Source: Drosophila miranda (taxonomy: Eukaryota; Arthropoda; Insecta; Diptera; Drosophilidae). From it: 64,000 bases of DNA. This document shows positions 36,601 to 48,305 of this stretch, in pieces. How positions within the stretch are numbered: position 1 is the first letter of the stretch; each line of letters opens with the position of its first letter. The position numbers and the translations under genes are program-made. The stretch is from positions 372,001 to 436,000 of the forward strand of contig NW_022881647.1 of assembly GCF_003369915.1 (NCBI RefSeq), written 5' to 3'. The notes under the pieces were generated by a model. It was given only the letters and a program-made list of their open reading frames with translations. It was not told the origin of the DNA and did no database searches.

Positions 36601-37200
36601 GCGGAGAGCGATGGCGATGTAGAGGGCGACGATCACGACGGGGATAACGATAGCTTCAGCGAGCATGCCCGCGAGCTGATCGGCGATGGCGAGGGCGATG
36701 ACATCAAGGAGCATGTCTTCCCGCTGCACGACAACGAGCTGCACCACGAGATGCACTCCATTGAAGAGGTTCAGCAGCAGCTGCAGCACCACGACGATGA
36801 TGCCGCACCAGCTCCCGCCGCCGCCGCCGAAGAGAGTGTCAGCGTTGAGCACGAGACGGAGGCTGACGGAGACTCTGAGTCGGAAGCAGAAGCCGATTCG
36901 GAGGCCGAGTCCCAGGCCCCTGGACAGGCCAGTGAGGCGCTGCCGAGCTCCACAGAGTCGCCGGCCGCCACCGCCATCGAGGAGCGCATCAAGCAGATTG
37001 CGCAGGACTTCCAGAAGATGGCCAGCTCGCAGGAGATGCAGACCCCGCCCAAGGAGGAGGTCTCGCCCCAGCAGTCGCTCTCGCTGAACGACCTGATACG
37101 CACCCTGCGCCCCAACGAGCAGCAGATCATACCCCAGATCGACTCCGACTACTCGAACGCCATGCGGGTTCTGGGCAAGACCCTGGTGCCCAACAACTAG
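29932..37200 (+). CDS. Secreted C-type lectin-domain protein with alternative acidic C-terminus
   Basis: Exons 29932-29983, 34291-34666, 34773-34925 and 36282-37200 join in phase to 1500 bp (499 aa). Exon 1 encodes a signal peptide (MAKIILFCVLSLLACAA). Exons 2-3 form one C-type lectin domain with four conserved cysteines (YCRSLG, GCVILK, EDCSAV, FICEQ). The sugar/calcium motifs EPN/QPD and WND are not seen, so sugar binding is doubtful. Exon 4 is a long acidic, Glu/Asp/His-rich tail (EHDEHEHEHEHEHE region) ending NDLIRTLRPNEQQIIPQ...LVPNN. If the donor at 34926 is not used, translation stops at 34927, giving a 194 aa short form. All splice phases fit and no break is seen. Intron 1 (4.3 kb) contains an R1-like LINE. 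The D. melanogaster orthologue name is not known to me. Confidence 0.82.
31637..33375 (+). pseudogene. R1-like reverse transcriptase with internal deletion
   Basis: Reverse transcriptase motifs: KKAPGPDGIPN, LLPKPGEPPDDPSSFRP, QYGFRSGRSTVDAI, VTLDIRNAFNTVKW, AGVPQGSVMGPLLWN and catalytic CYADDVALTVV (about 32460-32490). Near 32795 a deletion removes part of the thumb and shifts the frame, giving a stop at 32834. The other frame continues with SDDAALVLAG to the C-terminal zinc region (HGCFSHYLWRFGHEDSPNC, then C and HIIFQC), ending at 33375. The zinc-motif type is usual for R1/I-group elements. No RNase H is evident. Confidence 0.88.
31637..33542 (+). mobile_element. R1-clade LINE, 5'-truncated, in lectin intron 1
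   Basis: Flanked by a 12-bp target duplication ACCTATGCATGC (31625-31636 and 33543-33554) and ends in a poly(A) tail of about 17 A. It contains the reverse transcriptase and the C-terminal zinc motif, but no endonuclease. It lies in the same orientation as the lectin gene. Confidence 0.92.
34930..36281 (+). other. Lectin intron 3 / short-isoform 3' UTR
   Basis: No coding signal. It holds CA-rich simple repeats (35185-35430), several AATAAA signals soon after the short-form stop (for example near 35068 and 35140) that could end a short transcript, and a TTG repeat near 36050-36075. The acceptor used by the acidic exon is at 36280-36281, in ccacag. Confidence 0.6.
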
Positions 37201-37549
37201 GCTTCCCCACTGGCATTGGCCTCCATTAGCATACACTAGACTAAGTTGTGTGTGTTTGGGTCCGGGGCCCACCGACTGTCCCACCCACTGAGGGATTGGG
37301 TTCCACTAAGGAACGAGCATTTTCAAGAGCCGGCCGGATAACGTCCGAAAATGTCTTCTCTCTGCGGACCCAATGCGCAGCCTGGGCGGTCCGAGGGCCC
37401 CTGTAGAAATTGCCGATCCACACTGATCATTCCACTAGCATATCGGGCAACGAGAGATTAATGGAGCCAAGACACTATTCTATATATAAATACGATATAT
37501 TGTATGCTTTAATTGTATGACAACCACCACAAAAAAAGGAAACTCTTGA

Positions 37550-37557
37550 TTTAATAA
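37550..37557 (+). terminator. Poly(A) signal of lectin long transcript
   Basis: AATAAA in ttaataaaaac, about 350 bp after the acidic exon's stop codon. It is the nearest good signal on this strand. Confidence 0.55.
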
Positions 37558-38733
37558 AAACTACTGAGTAAAATTAACAATCAACATATATTATGTGAAA
37601 GAATTCCCTGTATTTGTATATCACTGCATAGGTTCTGTGTTACATGATTGGAACTCTTGATTTGACTGGTTTATGCTCTACCCAAACGATTCAATCTCTC
37701 ACTTGAAGGGGTCTTAAAGTAACTGTGAAATGATTTCATCGATAGAAACCATCAAACCACTCCAATAAAACTGTTACGAGTGTCAGTAAACCTCTTAGAA
37801 GATGATGCTAATCTCGTTCACTCCGTCATCATAGACCATCGTTGGATCCATTCATATTCTGTCTCTGGACAGATCCGCAGACATGCTCGTATTCTATAAC
37901 GGCTCTGGGGACTTGGCCATGATCAAATCATAAAGTGGTTAGGGGCCTGGGGAGGGGATTTATTTGGTTTAGTCGAAAAGAAGATGAAAGCCAATAATCG
38001 TAAATTAGCTGCTCGGGCTCTAAAAACTGAAGTATGTTTGGGATTTCTTTTATTGCAGCAGCCCCAGAGGCGGTCCCCGGCCGAAGCGATCCAGAAAGAA
38101 CAAATAAATTCGTTGGCAGGCTTACATCACTTGGTTGGGTCGTGGTCGTGGTCGTGTTCTGGTCCCTCCGTCTGTCCAGTCGATGCCTTCGGTGTCTGCA
38201 TTCAAATCTGCAAATCATCTTTCTTAATTTAAAGATTCGATTCGAGATTTCGAGACGCATACGAAGACGCATCACATCAAGTTTTATGTGTGTCGGTGTC
38301 GCTCAACAATTGGATGAAGATGAAGATGGAGCTGCGGCGGGCCAGCCAGCAGCGGCTGTGGCCACAACGCATTAACCAGAAGATCCCCGAGCTGGCTTGC
38401 AGACCCAAAGGTACGATAGTAAGCCGCCCTGGCACCGCCCCTGCCCCATGCCCACCTGCTGGTGCTCCATCGTCGTCTCCATCTTCAGCTCCACCTTCGC
38501 CCTGACGCAGACGAGAGTGACTTCGTTTGAAGTTCTGTTTTGTTGACTGATGTTGTTGTTCTTCGTGCTGTTGCTGCTGAAAGTGGTTAATGAAAGAAGC
38601 ACACACAGATACTCGCGCATACATACATGCATTCTCGTATAAGGTATATGGCAGTCGGAGCAGGCAGATGTGAAGACAACCTTGAAATGTATAAACAAGT
38701 ATAGCAGAGTCCAAAGAACGAATATATAAAAAA
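37558..38733. other. Intergenic, possible small exon
   Basis: No repeat was recognised. One stretch could be coding: ATG at 38314 (MKMKMELRRASQQRLWPQRI) to a donor at 38411 (cccaaag/gtacga). I could not find a matching downstream exon, so this remains a possibility only. Confidence 0.35.
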
Positions 38734-39040
38734 ATGGTTCTGTTCTCCTCTTTGTGCGAGCACCTCAAGAGCTTGAGGAGCATTCCTTGGGTAAGAACGG
38801 TAAGATGAATTTCAAATCTCTGGAGAATCCAGATCCATCAATGGACCCAGCGGCGTAAGTATAAACTCTGACCTAAAACATGGGATATCTTGGCTAATCT
38901 GTCGAATGATTCATTGCGTTCAGTGCTTTGCTATGACCCGGGACTGGGCTTTGCCGCCAGTGGACCTTCAGAAGCCCATCGGCTATCTGTGCCACGCCAC
39001 GCCCATCCACGAAGAGCCCCAGGAGTCCCGCTGCGTGTAG
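38734..39040 (+). CDS. Candidate small two-exon gene, 57 aa, function unknown
   Basis: ATG at 38734 opens MVLFSSLCEHLKSLRSIPW, with a donor at 38791 (tgg/gtaaga, phase 0). The acceptor at 38922-38923 (gttcag) begins a second exon in phase 0 that reads through QKPIGYLCHATPIHEEPQ to a TAG at 39038-39040. Together that is 174 bp. A poly(A) signal AATAAA follows at 39062. An alternative donor nine bases further on would also keep the frame. No family is recognised, no signal peptide or domain. It could be the end of a longer gene. Confidence 0.42.
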
Positions 39041-39475
39041 AATTAATAGTTACGTGCCAATAATAAATTAATAATTGATTAATATTAAATTGTATCCAAA
39101 CTTCACGCCTGATCGCATGCCGAAGCCGAATCCGATCCACGGTAGAGCATAACCCGCATAAATATTCATGGAATGGACAGTTCTGTTGACATAATTAACG
39201 CAGATCTATGGTGTCGAAGGAGAAAACGGGGGATTTCCTTTAAATGAAACCAAACTAAAGTTGGGTGTCTTCTTGGAAGCGCTGTTCGGCATCAGGTTAG
39301 AACCAGCTCGAGCTGTGCTCCGGCTCCGCCGGCTCCTGTTACTATTATTTAATATCGACTCGTTTTTACATATGTATGTGTATGTACGGCTTTAATTAAC
39401 ACTTGAGCAGTCAGTCCCCCACCAGCCCCTTAACGGGAGTAATAATAAATGTTAATGACAGAGTATTAGATTTAT
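39041..39475. other. Intergenic, no feature seen beyond a poly(A) signal
   Basis: Single-copy, AT-rich DNA. AATAAA at 39062 probably belongs to the small upstream frame. Confidence 0.5.
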
Positions 39476-40380
39476 TATACCCGATACTCAAAATGAGTAT
39501 TGGGGTATATTAGATTTGTGGTAAAAGTGGATGTGTGTAACGTCCAAAAGGAATCGTTTCCGACCCCATAAAGTATATATATTCTTGATCAGCATCAATA
39601 GCCGAGTCGATTGAGCCATGTCTGTCTGTCCGTCTGTCCGTCCGTCCGTCTGTCCGTCTGTCCGTCCCCTTCAGCGCCTAGTGCTCAAAGACTATAAGAG
39701 CGAGAGCAACGATGTTTTGGATCCAGACTTCTGTGATATGTCACTGCTACAAAAATATTTCAAAACTTCGCCCCGCCCACTTCCGCCCCCACAAAGGACG
39801 AAAATCTGTGGCATCCACATTTTTAAAGATACGATAAAACCAAAAACGTAGAATTGTAGAGAATGACCATATCTTTAAGACTGCGGAATCTGAATTGGAT
39901 CGTATTATTATTATAGCCAGCATCAAGAAAACAATTTCATTTTTTGTCGCCCTGTCTCTCTCTAACACACACGTAGCATAGGCGGCTTTGCTTGTGTTAG
40001 ATCTTACTATAAAACGTGTATCTCAAAATTTCGCGCCACCTCCTTCCGCCCACACAAAGGACGAAAATCTGTTGCATCCACAATATTGCACATTCGAGAA
40101 AACTAAAAACGCAGAATCATAGATAATGACCATATCTATCAGATTGCTGAATCTGGATCAGATCAGATCATTTTTATAGCCAATAGGAACAAATCAATTT
40201 GCAGTGGCTACGCAGCGCCCGACGTCACGCTCAGACTGATTTTCTGTCTCTCTCGCACGCACTCTTTGTCGTGTCGTTTAATATTAGCGGCGTCTGCCGG
40301 AGGAGAGCCATACTGACTTAGTATCGGGTATAACCGTAGAGTTGCGGTGTCCGCAGCAACTCACAACGTTCCCCCTCGTT
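39476..40380 (+). mobile_element. DINE-1 copy upstream of the protease gene, internally deleted
   Basis: Both ends are present (TATACCCGATAC, CCCCCTCGTT). A deletion near 39994 joins 'ggctttgctt' to 'gtgttagatc', leaving about 905 bp. The 3' end lies only about 50 bp upstream of the protease TATA box. Confidence 0.92.
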
Positions 40381-40430
40381 AGGCTTCGAATCTATGTTAC
40401 ATGTCTGTCTAATCGATTTGTGATGATAGC

Positions 40431-40438
40431 TATATAAA
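40431..40438 (+). promoter_or_regulatory. TATA box of protease gene
   Basis: TATATAAA, about 290 bp before the ATG. A 5' UTR intron (donor near 40488, acceptor near 40716) is possible. Confidence 0.5.
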
Positions 40439-40723
40439 CGCTGACTAGCGATAGAGCCCAAACATTTGTACAGATTGAGTGAACGGGTAAGGTTGGGTCC
40501 GATAGAGACAGTGACATAACACACTGATGATTTCAGATTTGAAAGTATAATTACACATATATTCAACTCAATCTGTTAATAAGTGTTACTACAGATGTAA
40601 TCGCACTTAATTGACAACCGACAACGCAGAGAACTTCTGTATTTTCCCCAGTCGGATGGAATACAATACGACTAGTATAATCGTAACTATACGAATGTAA
40701 TGATTACTTCTTCCCAGATCACA

Positions 40724-41966
<1,243 letters not shown>

Positions 41967-44093
41967 TTCTACTAAAATTAGTCCCAGCTTGTAACTAAAC
42001 GAGTCAATAACAAAAATGTACGAATACGAACTTCCCTCGCTAAAACTCTATATTTGATCTAGAGCTATCTGTTTACTTGGGGAAATCAGATCTCCTGGAT
42101 CCTAGACTTGCATGCCCAACGACAGGATATACCTTAAAGATGAAACCATTTCAGAAATTGAACGAATATATAGCGATATTAATTTAATAAAATGAGAAAA
42201 CATGAGCCACACCACTAAGTTTTGGACTGAGGCTTACTTTTATATAGATTCTTGAGTAAACCGCAGATCTCTTGTGCTGGCAGCTGTTACTGTCCAATGT
42301 TGTTATTGCCGCGGTCATACGCGAATATTGAGTTTTTGGTTTTTAGAAAAACTAGGATATTCCAAGAAACTAAGCAGGACGACTATCCATACAGTATATA
42401 GATGTGCCAGTTCATGCACCGAACATGTCACAAGCGAACTTTCTGGATGAGATCCCAGACTAACGCGACTAAGATCGCGACTAACGCCGCGACATCATGA
42501 GCAGCCCATTCATACGCCGCCGAATCAAACGCAGGGCTTCAGCTTCCAGACGAGTACATTTTACAGAGGACCTATGTACCCTACTCTTCGTCACAAACCG
42601 AGTCGTATCCGATCTTTTCCACTTGTTCATTTATTAATGCTAAGCTAAAATCATCCTTGCTATATCCTTTATCGAGAAAGCTATCCCAACTACAAAAAGG
42701 CGTGGCACGCCGAGATAGGTTCACTAATAGCGGAGAAAACCAAATGTTTTTGATTGGGGAAAATGTCCTTAATCCTTGATAAAGACTTCATTAAATTAGG
42801 GACATTTTTTCGACCACAGGAAGCCGTCGTACGCCTAGATCGGCCCAAAAATATCCAAGAAAACTGAATATCCAAAGCAAATAAGAAAAGAAAGCAAAGA
42901 AATAACAAAGTATCAGGGACAGATTTCTAGTCAGGGCGGGCTATGGCATGACCCGATTGGGCCTCAAATAAGAGAGAAAACATGATATATATTTTATTCG
43001 ATCGGGCCCCGAATAAGGGAGAAAACAAGATATATGTTATATGTCTGGGGAAAATATCCTTAATACTTGGTCCTTGATAAGGACTCCATCACATCAAGGA
43101 TGTTATTCCGAACACAGGAAGCCATCGCATGACTAGATCGGGCTTCAAGTAACGGAGAAAACAACAACTCTTAACTTGCGACCGCTCTAATTATCAAAAT
43201 AATAATAATACAATAAAAATCAAAAATAATAATTATACAAAAAAATTATGTCGGCGTGGCTGAGAATTCTATCTAGCTAGTAATATTCGACGGAATATCA
43301 AAAGTGAGGAATATATATAATATAACTAGAATTCGTCAGTGTATTTACGGTATAATTTAAAAATGAGACGGTATATTTACGGTATATAATGGTATATTTT
43401 GTCAATTTCATCAATCTATTAAATTTCATTTTCAACGGTATATAAAAATCCAATAAAAGCAAGTATTTAGAATAGGCCAGTCAAGGCCAAAATTGATTCA
43501 TTAAACGGATCAAATTATGTGGGCAGGGCTGAGCATTCTATCTAGCTAGTAATATTCGACGGATTATCAAAAACGAGGAATATGTAATATAGAACTTGAA
43601 TTCGTCAGTATATTTACGGCATATTTTTTTAATGAGACGGTATATTTCTGATGGTCGGATTGGGTACCATCCCTAGTTTGACAACAATAATAAAAAATTA
43701 CAAATTAAATAAATTGGGCAAAAATTAAACGATATTAGGAGTGACAGGGGAGAATTCATGTGCAAATCAATGGTACTGCCATGAGAAATGGCGACTGTGC
43801 GTCATATGGAAGGCCAACGAGCAGCATTTTTCCTGCAGGTGTATTTTGGACAGCGGAACCAGCGCCAGCCCACTTTTGAGAAAGTGGGCGTTGTCACGCT
43901 TTTGCAAATCCTAATCTCGAGCTTCCTTCTTCCAGAAATGTACTCGATAGTGCATGTGCATAGAGTTTAATCCAAAGAGCCCCCCCCCCCCCCCCCCCTC
44001 AGGGTCATTTCGCATTTTACCAACCAACACACGCGCACAGCCAAAGTCAACCTCCTAATCGTTAATACCCTACCCGACTAACGACTAACCACC
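41967..44093. other. Intergenic with diverged local repeats, no gene seen
   Basis: Contains two families of local repeats. A roughly 110-200 bp unit with 'gggaaaatatccttaatacttgg' occurs around 42755-42850 and 43040-43130, and motifs 'gatcgggc...aagggagaaaaca' occur several times. A 145 bp direct repeat is listed separately. A run of about 18 C at 43981 may be an assembly-sensitive site. The few open frames have no coding character. Confidence 0.55.
43244..43660. repeat. Pair of ~145 bp direct repeats rich in GGTATATTT
   Basis: The first copy, about 43244-43390, and the second, about 43504-43650, share 'tctatctagctagtaatattcgacgga', 'aattcgtcagt' and 'atttacgg...gagacggtatattt' in order, at about 85% by eye. 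The unit may be part of an unknown interspersed repeat. Confidence 0.7.
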
Positions 44094-46493
44094 ATGGACG
44101 AAGATATTATGAATGCTGTAGAATCTCTTTTCGGTAAGGACGTGAAGATTGTGGACTGCGAGACCTCATCCTCCGTGCAGCAGGAGGAGGTGTTGCTGAT
44201 CAACGGCGTGCCTGTCAAGTTGGATGGCATCCCGGCGGACGATGTGAGGGCCATCAAGGCAGCGCTGCTCGATGGCCAGATGCCGTCGGTGGAGCATCTG
44301 AACCAACTATTGTTTCGCGCCGGCCTGGCTCAGCAGCCCATCGAGGTGGAAACGTCGCTGACAGTCAAGTCTTCCCTTACGACCACCGAGGAGGTGCTGG
44401 TGTCTCGCAATGGACAGATCCTGGATGAACGCACCGTGGAGACCAAGGAGCACTTCAATCATCAGTCGCATCAAAAGGAAATCTGGCGTCCCATCAAACA
44501 GCACTCGGCTCTGGATCGCGCCACTCCCGAAAACGCACTCAAATATGGAATGAATTCGAATTCCACGCTGGCCTCGCAGGCCACCGACTCTCACGACCGT
44601 CCGGCGAATGCTCTGGGTCGTCAACTGAATGAAACCTTCTCGAATGCTTCGCTGATGTCCTCCAGCTCGGCCATAACCGGCTCAGATCAGGTGATTGGCT
44701 CCGTTTCATCCACCACAGTTGGCGACAAGAGCTCGAATATAAGCAGCTGCGACTCCGGCCATGACGGCCTCTTCCACAGCGTCTCCATGAGTGCGCCCTG
44801 GTCGCATCCCCGCGACACTCTGACAGACTCCATGTACTGTGACATTCCCAGCTCGGCAGATGAGGCAGATGCAGTCTCCATACTCGTAAGATTAGACGCG
44901 AAGTCATATCCGTGATTGCTTTTCTAATCCGTTTCCTTGCAGAACACCCATCTGCAAATCACAGAGCCATGCGACATAGTAGCCGTTGATTGCCAAACAC
45001 CACCAGCTTACGCCAAAGACATGCCCAAGACCGGCAACCTGGACTCGCTGGTCAGCCTGCTTACCAACAGCCAGAACAAAGAATTTGAGTTCACATTTCT
45101 GGTTTGTGGCCGTCTGTTCCTGCAGCCGCAAGAGCTGCTTTTGCGTATCGTAGACAAGTGCCAATCAAGACAGGATACGCTGCTCCGGCTGCTCAAGCAA
45201 TGGCTAAACGTTTGCCCCACCGACTTTCGCAACGAGGCACTGCTCCAGGAGTTGGACAAGCAAAAAAAAGACGTGGCATTGGCAGCCTTTCTAGACGATA
45301 TTTCTCATTCTCAGGACCAGCGGGATGCAAGGGGACGCACACAACTGCAGTATCTGCTGGCCAAGCAGTCGTCGGGCAGCTCTCTGGGACGACAAAGCAG
45401 TATTAAGTCATTAAAACGATTCGCCGCCAACGTCTACAAGATGGACAATGTGCTCAACAATTGCAGCAACCCCTTGGAATTAGCCCACCAATTGTATGCC
45501 ATCGAGTATGCCTATTTATCGCAAATACGTCTGGAAGAATTTGTGGAAATGCTTGCCAAGGGCGAACTGAAAACGTGCATGTTGCAGACCAAGGCAGGCA
45601 CCTTGGGCTCCAATTGCATCAGCCACGTAACCATCGGCAGCTATGTGCAGTGGTTTAATCAGTTGAGCTATCTGACTGCCACGGAAATAATAAAGGTGAG
45701 CGTAAAGGTGACATCATATTATCGACTGTACACCAATTACACTTATTTTTATATCCAACAGCTTGGCAAGAAGTCCCATCGTGCCCAAATGATTGACTTC
45801 TGGGTTGAGACCGCTCTGGAGTGCTTCAACACGGGCAACTTCAACAGCCTTATGGCCATTCTGACGGCCCTTAACTTGACTGCCATAGCTCGTCTCAAGA
45901 AAACTGTATGTTCCTTTAACTCTAGGACTCTATGACAAACAAATAATAATATAAAACTCATCACTTTTAGTGGGCAAAAGTGCAGACGACTAAATTCGAG
46001 GGCTTGGAACATCAAATGGATCCCAGCTCGAACTTCCTCAACTATCGGTCGACCATGAAGGCAGCCGTCTGGCGCTCGGAGCGGGAGATGGCCAACAAAA
46101 TCGAGCGTGCCATCATACCATTCTTTTCGCTGTTCCTCAAGGACCTCCATGCCATAAACGAAAGCCACGAAACAAAGTGAGTAATCCTTGCTCGTGACCA
46201 CTGAATTGTAGAGAATTAACACATATATATACTATTAATACAGATTGGCCGACGGAACCATTAACTTTGAGAAGTGCCGACTCTTTGGCACCCAATTGAG
46301 CAACTTTTTCAAGTGGCAACGGCTGGACTGTCCCTACGAGCAGGTGGCAAACGTGGTGGCCTATTTGCAGAAGGCGGAAGCCCTGTCGGAGAATCTACTG
46401 ATGAAGGCCTCCTACGAATGCGAGCCGCCGGACAATGCCGAGGAGAAGGATCATTACAAAACGCTGAAATCTACAAAGAAATCGAACACCTAA
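44094..46493 (+). CDS. CG4853: RASGEF1-type Ras guanine-nucleotide exchange factor, intact
   Basis: Exons 44094-44885, 44943-45695, 45762-45905, 45971-46176 and 46244-46493 join to 2145 bp, 714 aa, with every GT-AG site and phase intact. A roughly 300-residue N-terminal region, low in recognisable domains, precedes a RasGEF N-terminal region (about residues 285-410, VSLLTNSQNKEFEFTFLVCG). The catalytic CDC25-type domain fills the C-terminus (LELAHQLYAIEYAYLSQIR, SYVQWFNQLSYLTATEIIK, NSLMAILTALNLTAI, LEHQMDPSSNFLNYR, NFEKCRLFG). Family members load GTP on Ras/Rap GTPases at membranes. The long end motif CDC25-HQMDPSSNF and overall order match vertebrate RASGEF1A/B/C. CG4853 is a memory-based name. 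It is the only gene of the local block with no visible break. Confidence 0.9.
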
Positions 46494-46827
46494 TCATTAA
46501 CGACAATCCGCGGGGAATGACAGGAACCCGAAGACAATGCAATTGCCTCGCACATCTTTTCTTGGCATTTCCATGTAGCGCAGAAACCGTAACAATAATA
46601 CTTTAACACAGCAATAGTAGTGGTTATCTGTACTTAAGCTTAAACGATGGTATATTTAAATTGAAATTGATTTATATATACAGTGATGGGCATTTAATTA
46701 GAAACATCAAAAATATTCATACAAATTACTAAAGTAACCTTTTAAAAGTTGCATTTTAGGCGTTAAATACACAAAAATACATAATTTTAAAACCTCTAAC
46801 TCATCACGATTGTATTGTTCTTGGTCC
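46494..46827. other. Convergent 3' intergenic space
   Basis: 333 bp between the stop codons of the RASGEF1-like gene and APC10, which point towards each other. AT-rich; nothing else seen. Confidence 0.6.
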
Positions 46828-47471
46828 TCAACGAATGGTGGCAAACTTCTGAAAATCCACAGTTCCGAACTTGCCGAACGGATCCAGGGGATAGTGTTTG
46901 CCCTCGACGGGGGCATGTATGCGAATCTGGCGCATGTGGGTGTCTCGGCCGTTCTGATGATTCGAAATGACTGCGATTTGCAGCATGAATGTGCGTATGG
47001 ACTTCACATTACCGTCCTTGATGGGCACTTGCACCCAGCCGGTGGGCTCTGTCAGATCAAGTACTTGCAACTCCTGAAGATCGTTGAAATTAGTGCCCGA
47101 TCGGAGATACGCGATGGTGTGTAGCTCTCGTCCAGCTTGTAGTCGGTGTAGATGTAGATCTGGCTGATGTTTGTCCGCTTGTGGAATTGAATGTTGACCA
47201 GGTGCGGCAATTGTCCGTCTGACTGCCAGTAGGTGTCCATGATGTTGTCCCGGAGCCGCTCCACCCCGAATCCTAAATATCAGATATTTCAAAGGAATGC
47301 AACATACATAGGCTGAACGGGGAAGCTCTTACCCGGCTTACAGGAAGACAGGCTCCATACAGCTTGGGCGCCAACCTCGCGCACAAGTCCAAGTCGCTCC
47401 TCGGCCAGCGGATCCTCATCGCTGGTTGGGGGTGGATTGATTGGTATGTCCTCATCCATTGAGGATGTCAT
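46828..47471 (-). pseudogene. APC10: APC10/DOC1 subunit of the anaphase-promoting complex, frameshifted
   Basis: Minus-strand exons 47471-47333 and 47272-46828 with a good intron. The protein has the full DOC-domain order: [63 protein letters not shown], then IAVISNHQNGRDTHMRQIRI and VDFQKFATIR at the end. APC10 recognises degrons with the coactivator in the APC/C. The joined length is 584 bp, not a multiple of three. The frame changes at about 47098, directly after SRIS. Family alignment suggests four bases missing (one would also restore phase). The start region and catalytic-like surface are otherwise preserved, so the loss may be recent. Confidence 0.9.
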
Positions 47472-47679
47472 GATTAGCGCAGCTATTTTTAAGTCCGTAT
47501 TTTATTCCTATTTACTTTAGTTTGTTTTGATTTTCAGTTTGTCAACACCCACTTCCAGCACTACTCTTCGACGCAAATCAGCTGTGACAAACAACGGCGT
47601 GCACACGCGTTTTCCAACACTCTCCCTTCGCACATGTGCGACTTTTGAATAAATAGAAAATTAAATAAATAGAAACGAA
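47472..47679. promoter_or_regulatory. Shared divergent promoter region of APC10 and IMP3
   Basis: The two start codons are 208 bp apart and point away from each other, so this space must hold both promoters. No TATA is evident. The stretch includes GTGACAAACAACGGCGTG and CACATGTGCG. Confidence 0.6.
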
Positions 47680-48261
47680 ATGGTGCGTAAACTCAATTTC
47701 CATGAGCAGAAACTGCTCAAAAAGGTGGACTTCATTACCTGGAAGGTGGATAATAGCGGCAAGGAGAACAAGATCTTGAGACGCTATCACATACAAAAGC
47801 GTGAGGACTATACAAATTGAGTTCCCTCAGCAAGACTGCATCAGCTTGGACACTTGTTTAATTGTATGTGCATTTACAGGTACAATAAACTATCCAGGGA
47901 AATTCGCGAACTGGCCGAGCAAATAGCGAAGCTAGATGCCGCCCCTGGAGACGGCGGCCAAGACATCGGCCAGTCACTTTTGCCGACGCCGCCTGCCCGT
48001 AATCATGGTAAAACGTAAGTGCTTTCCCTCTAAGATCCATTTATTTTATTCAATAAACATTTGGTGTGCTTGCAGTTCGAATGTCGGAAAACCTAAAAAA
48101 CGCCACAGACCTGATCGAGCACGGCCATGTTCGTGTGGGCCCCGAAATGGTCAAGGATCCAGCCTTCCTTGTCTCCAGAAACCTGGAAGATTTTGTGACA
48201 TGGGTGGATCAAAGAGCACGTGCTGCGCTATAACGATATGCGGGACGATTTCCAAATGTAA
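47680..48261 (+). pseudogene. IMP3: IMP3 (U3 snoRNP protein), degenerate
   Basis: Exons 47680-47816, 47880-48014 and 48076-48261. Exon 1 begins [20 protein letters not shown], the conserved IMP3 start. IMP3 is the U3 snoRNP protein that helps pre-18S rRNA processing in the nucleolus. Lesions: (1) the exon 1 donor is TT instead of GT at 47817-47818, and read-through meets a stop at once; (2) in exon 2 the frame breaks after QIAKLDA, and roughly 80-90 bp including part of the S4-like region are missing before LETAAKTSASHFCRRRLP; (3) about 11 bp are missing in exon 3 after FVTWVDQ, shifting the end ([14 protein letters not shown] is in another frame). From memory the fly gene is CG4866. Confidence 0.9.
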
Positions 48262-48299
48262 AAGCGCTGTCGGATTTACCTTTAAGATGGATATTTTTT

Positions 48300-48305
48300 A
48301 ATAAA
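48300..48305 (+). terminator. Poly(A) signal of IMP3
   Basis: AATAAA about 40 bp after the IMP3 stop. On the opposite strand a TTTATT at about 48359 could be the Patronin poly(A) signal, so the two 3' ends would meet here. Confidence 0.55.

Noticed and set aside
36358..37284. 308-codon minus-strand frame opposite the lectin acidic exon
   Set aside because: It is the reverse of the acidic and His-rich repeats; the plus-strand exon has exact splice phase and a clean stop.
43981..43998. Long C run (also C runs at 53806-53830 and a G run at 62000-62016)
   Set aside because: Most likely simple homopolymer or assembly-length noise, with no function that I can support.
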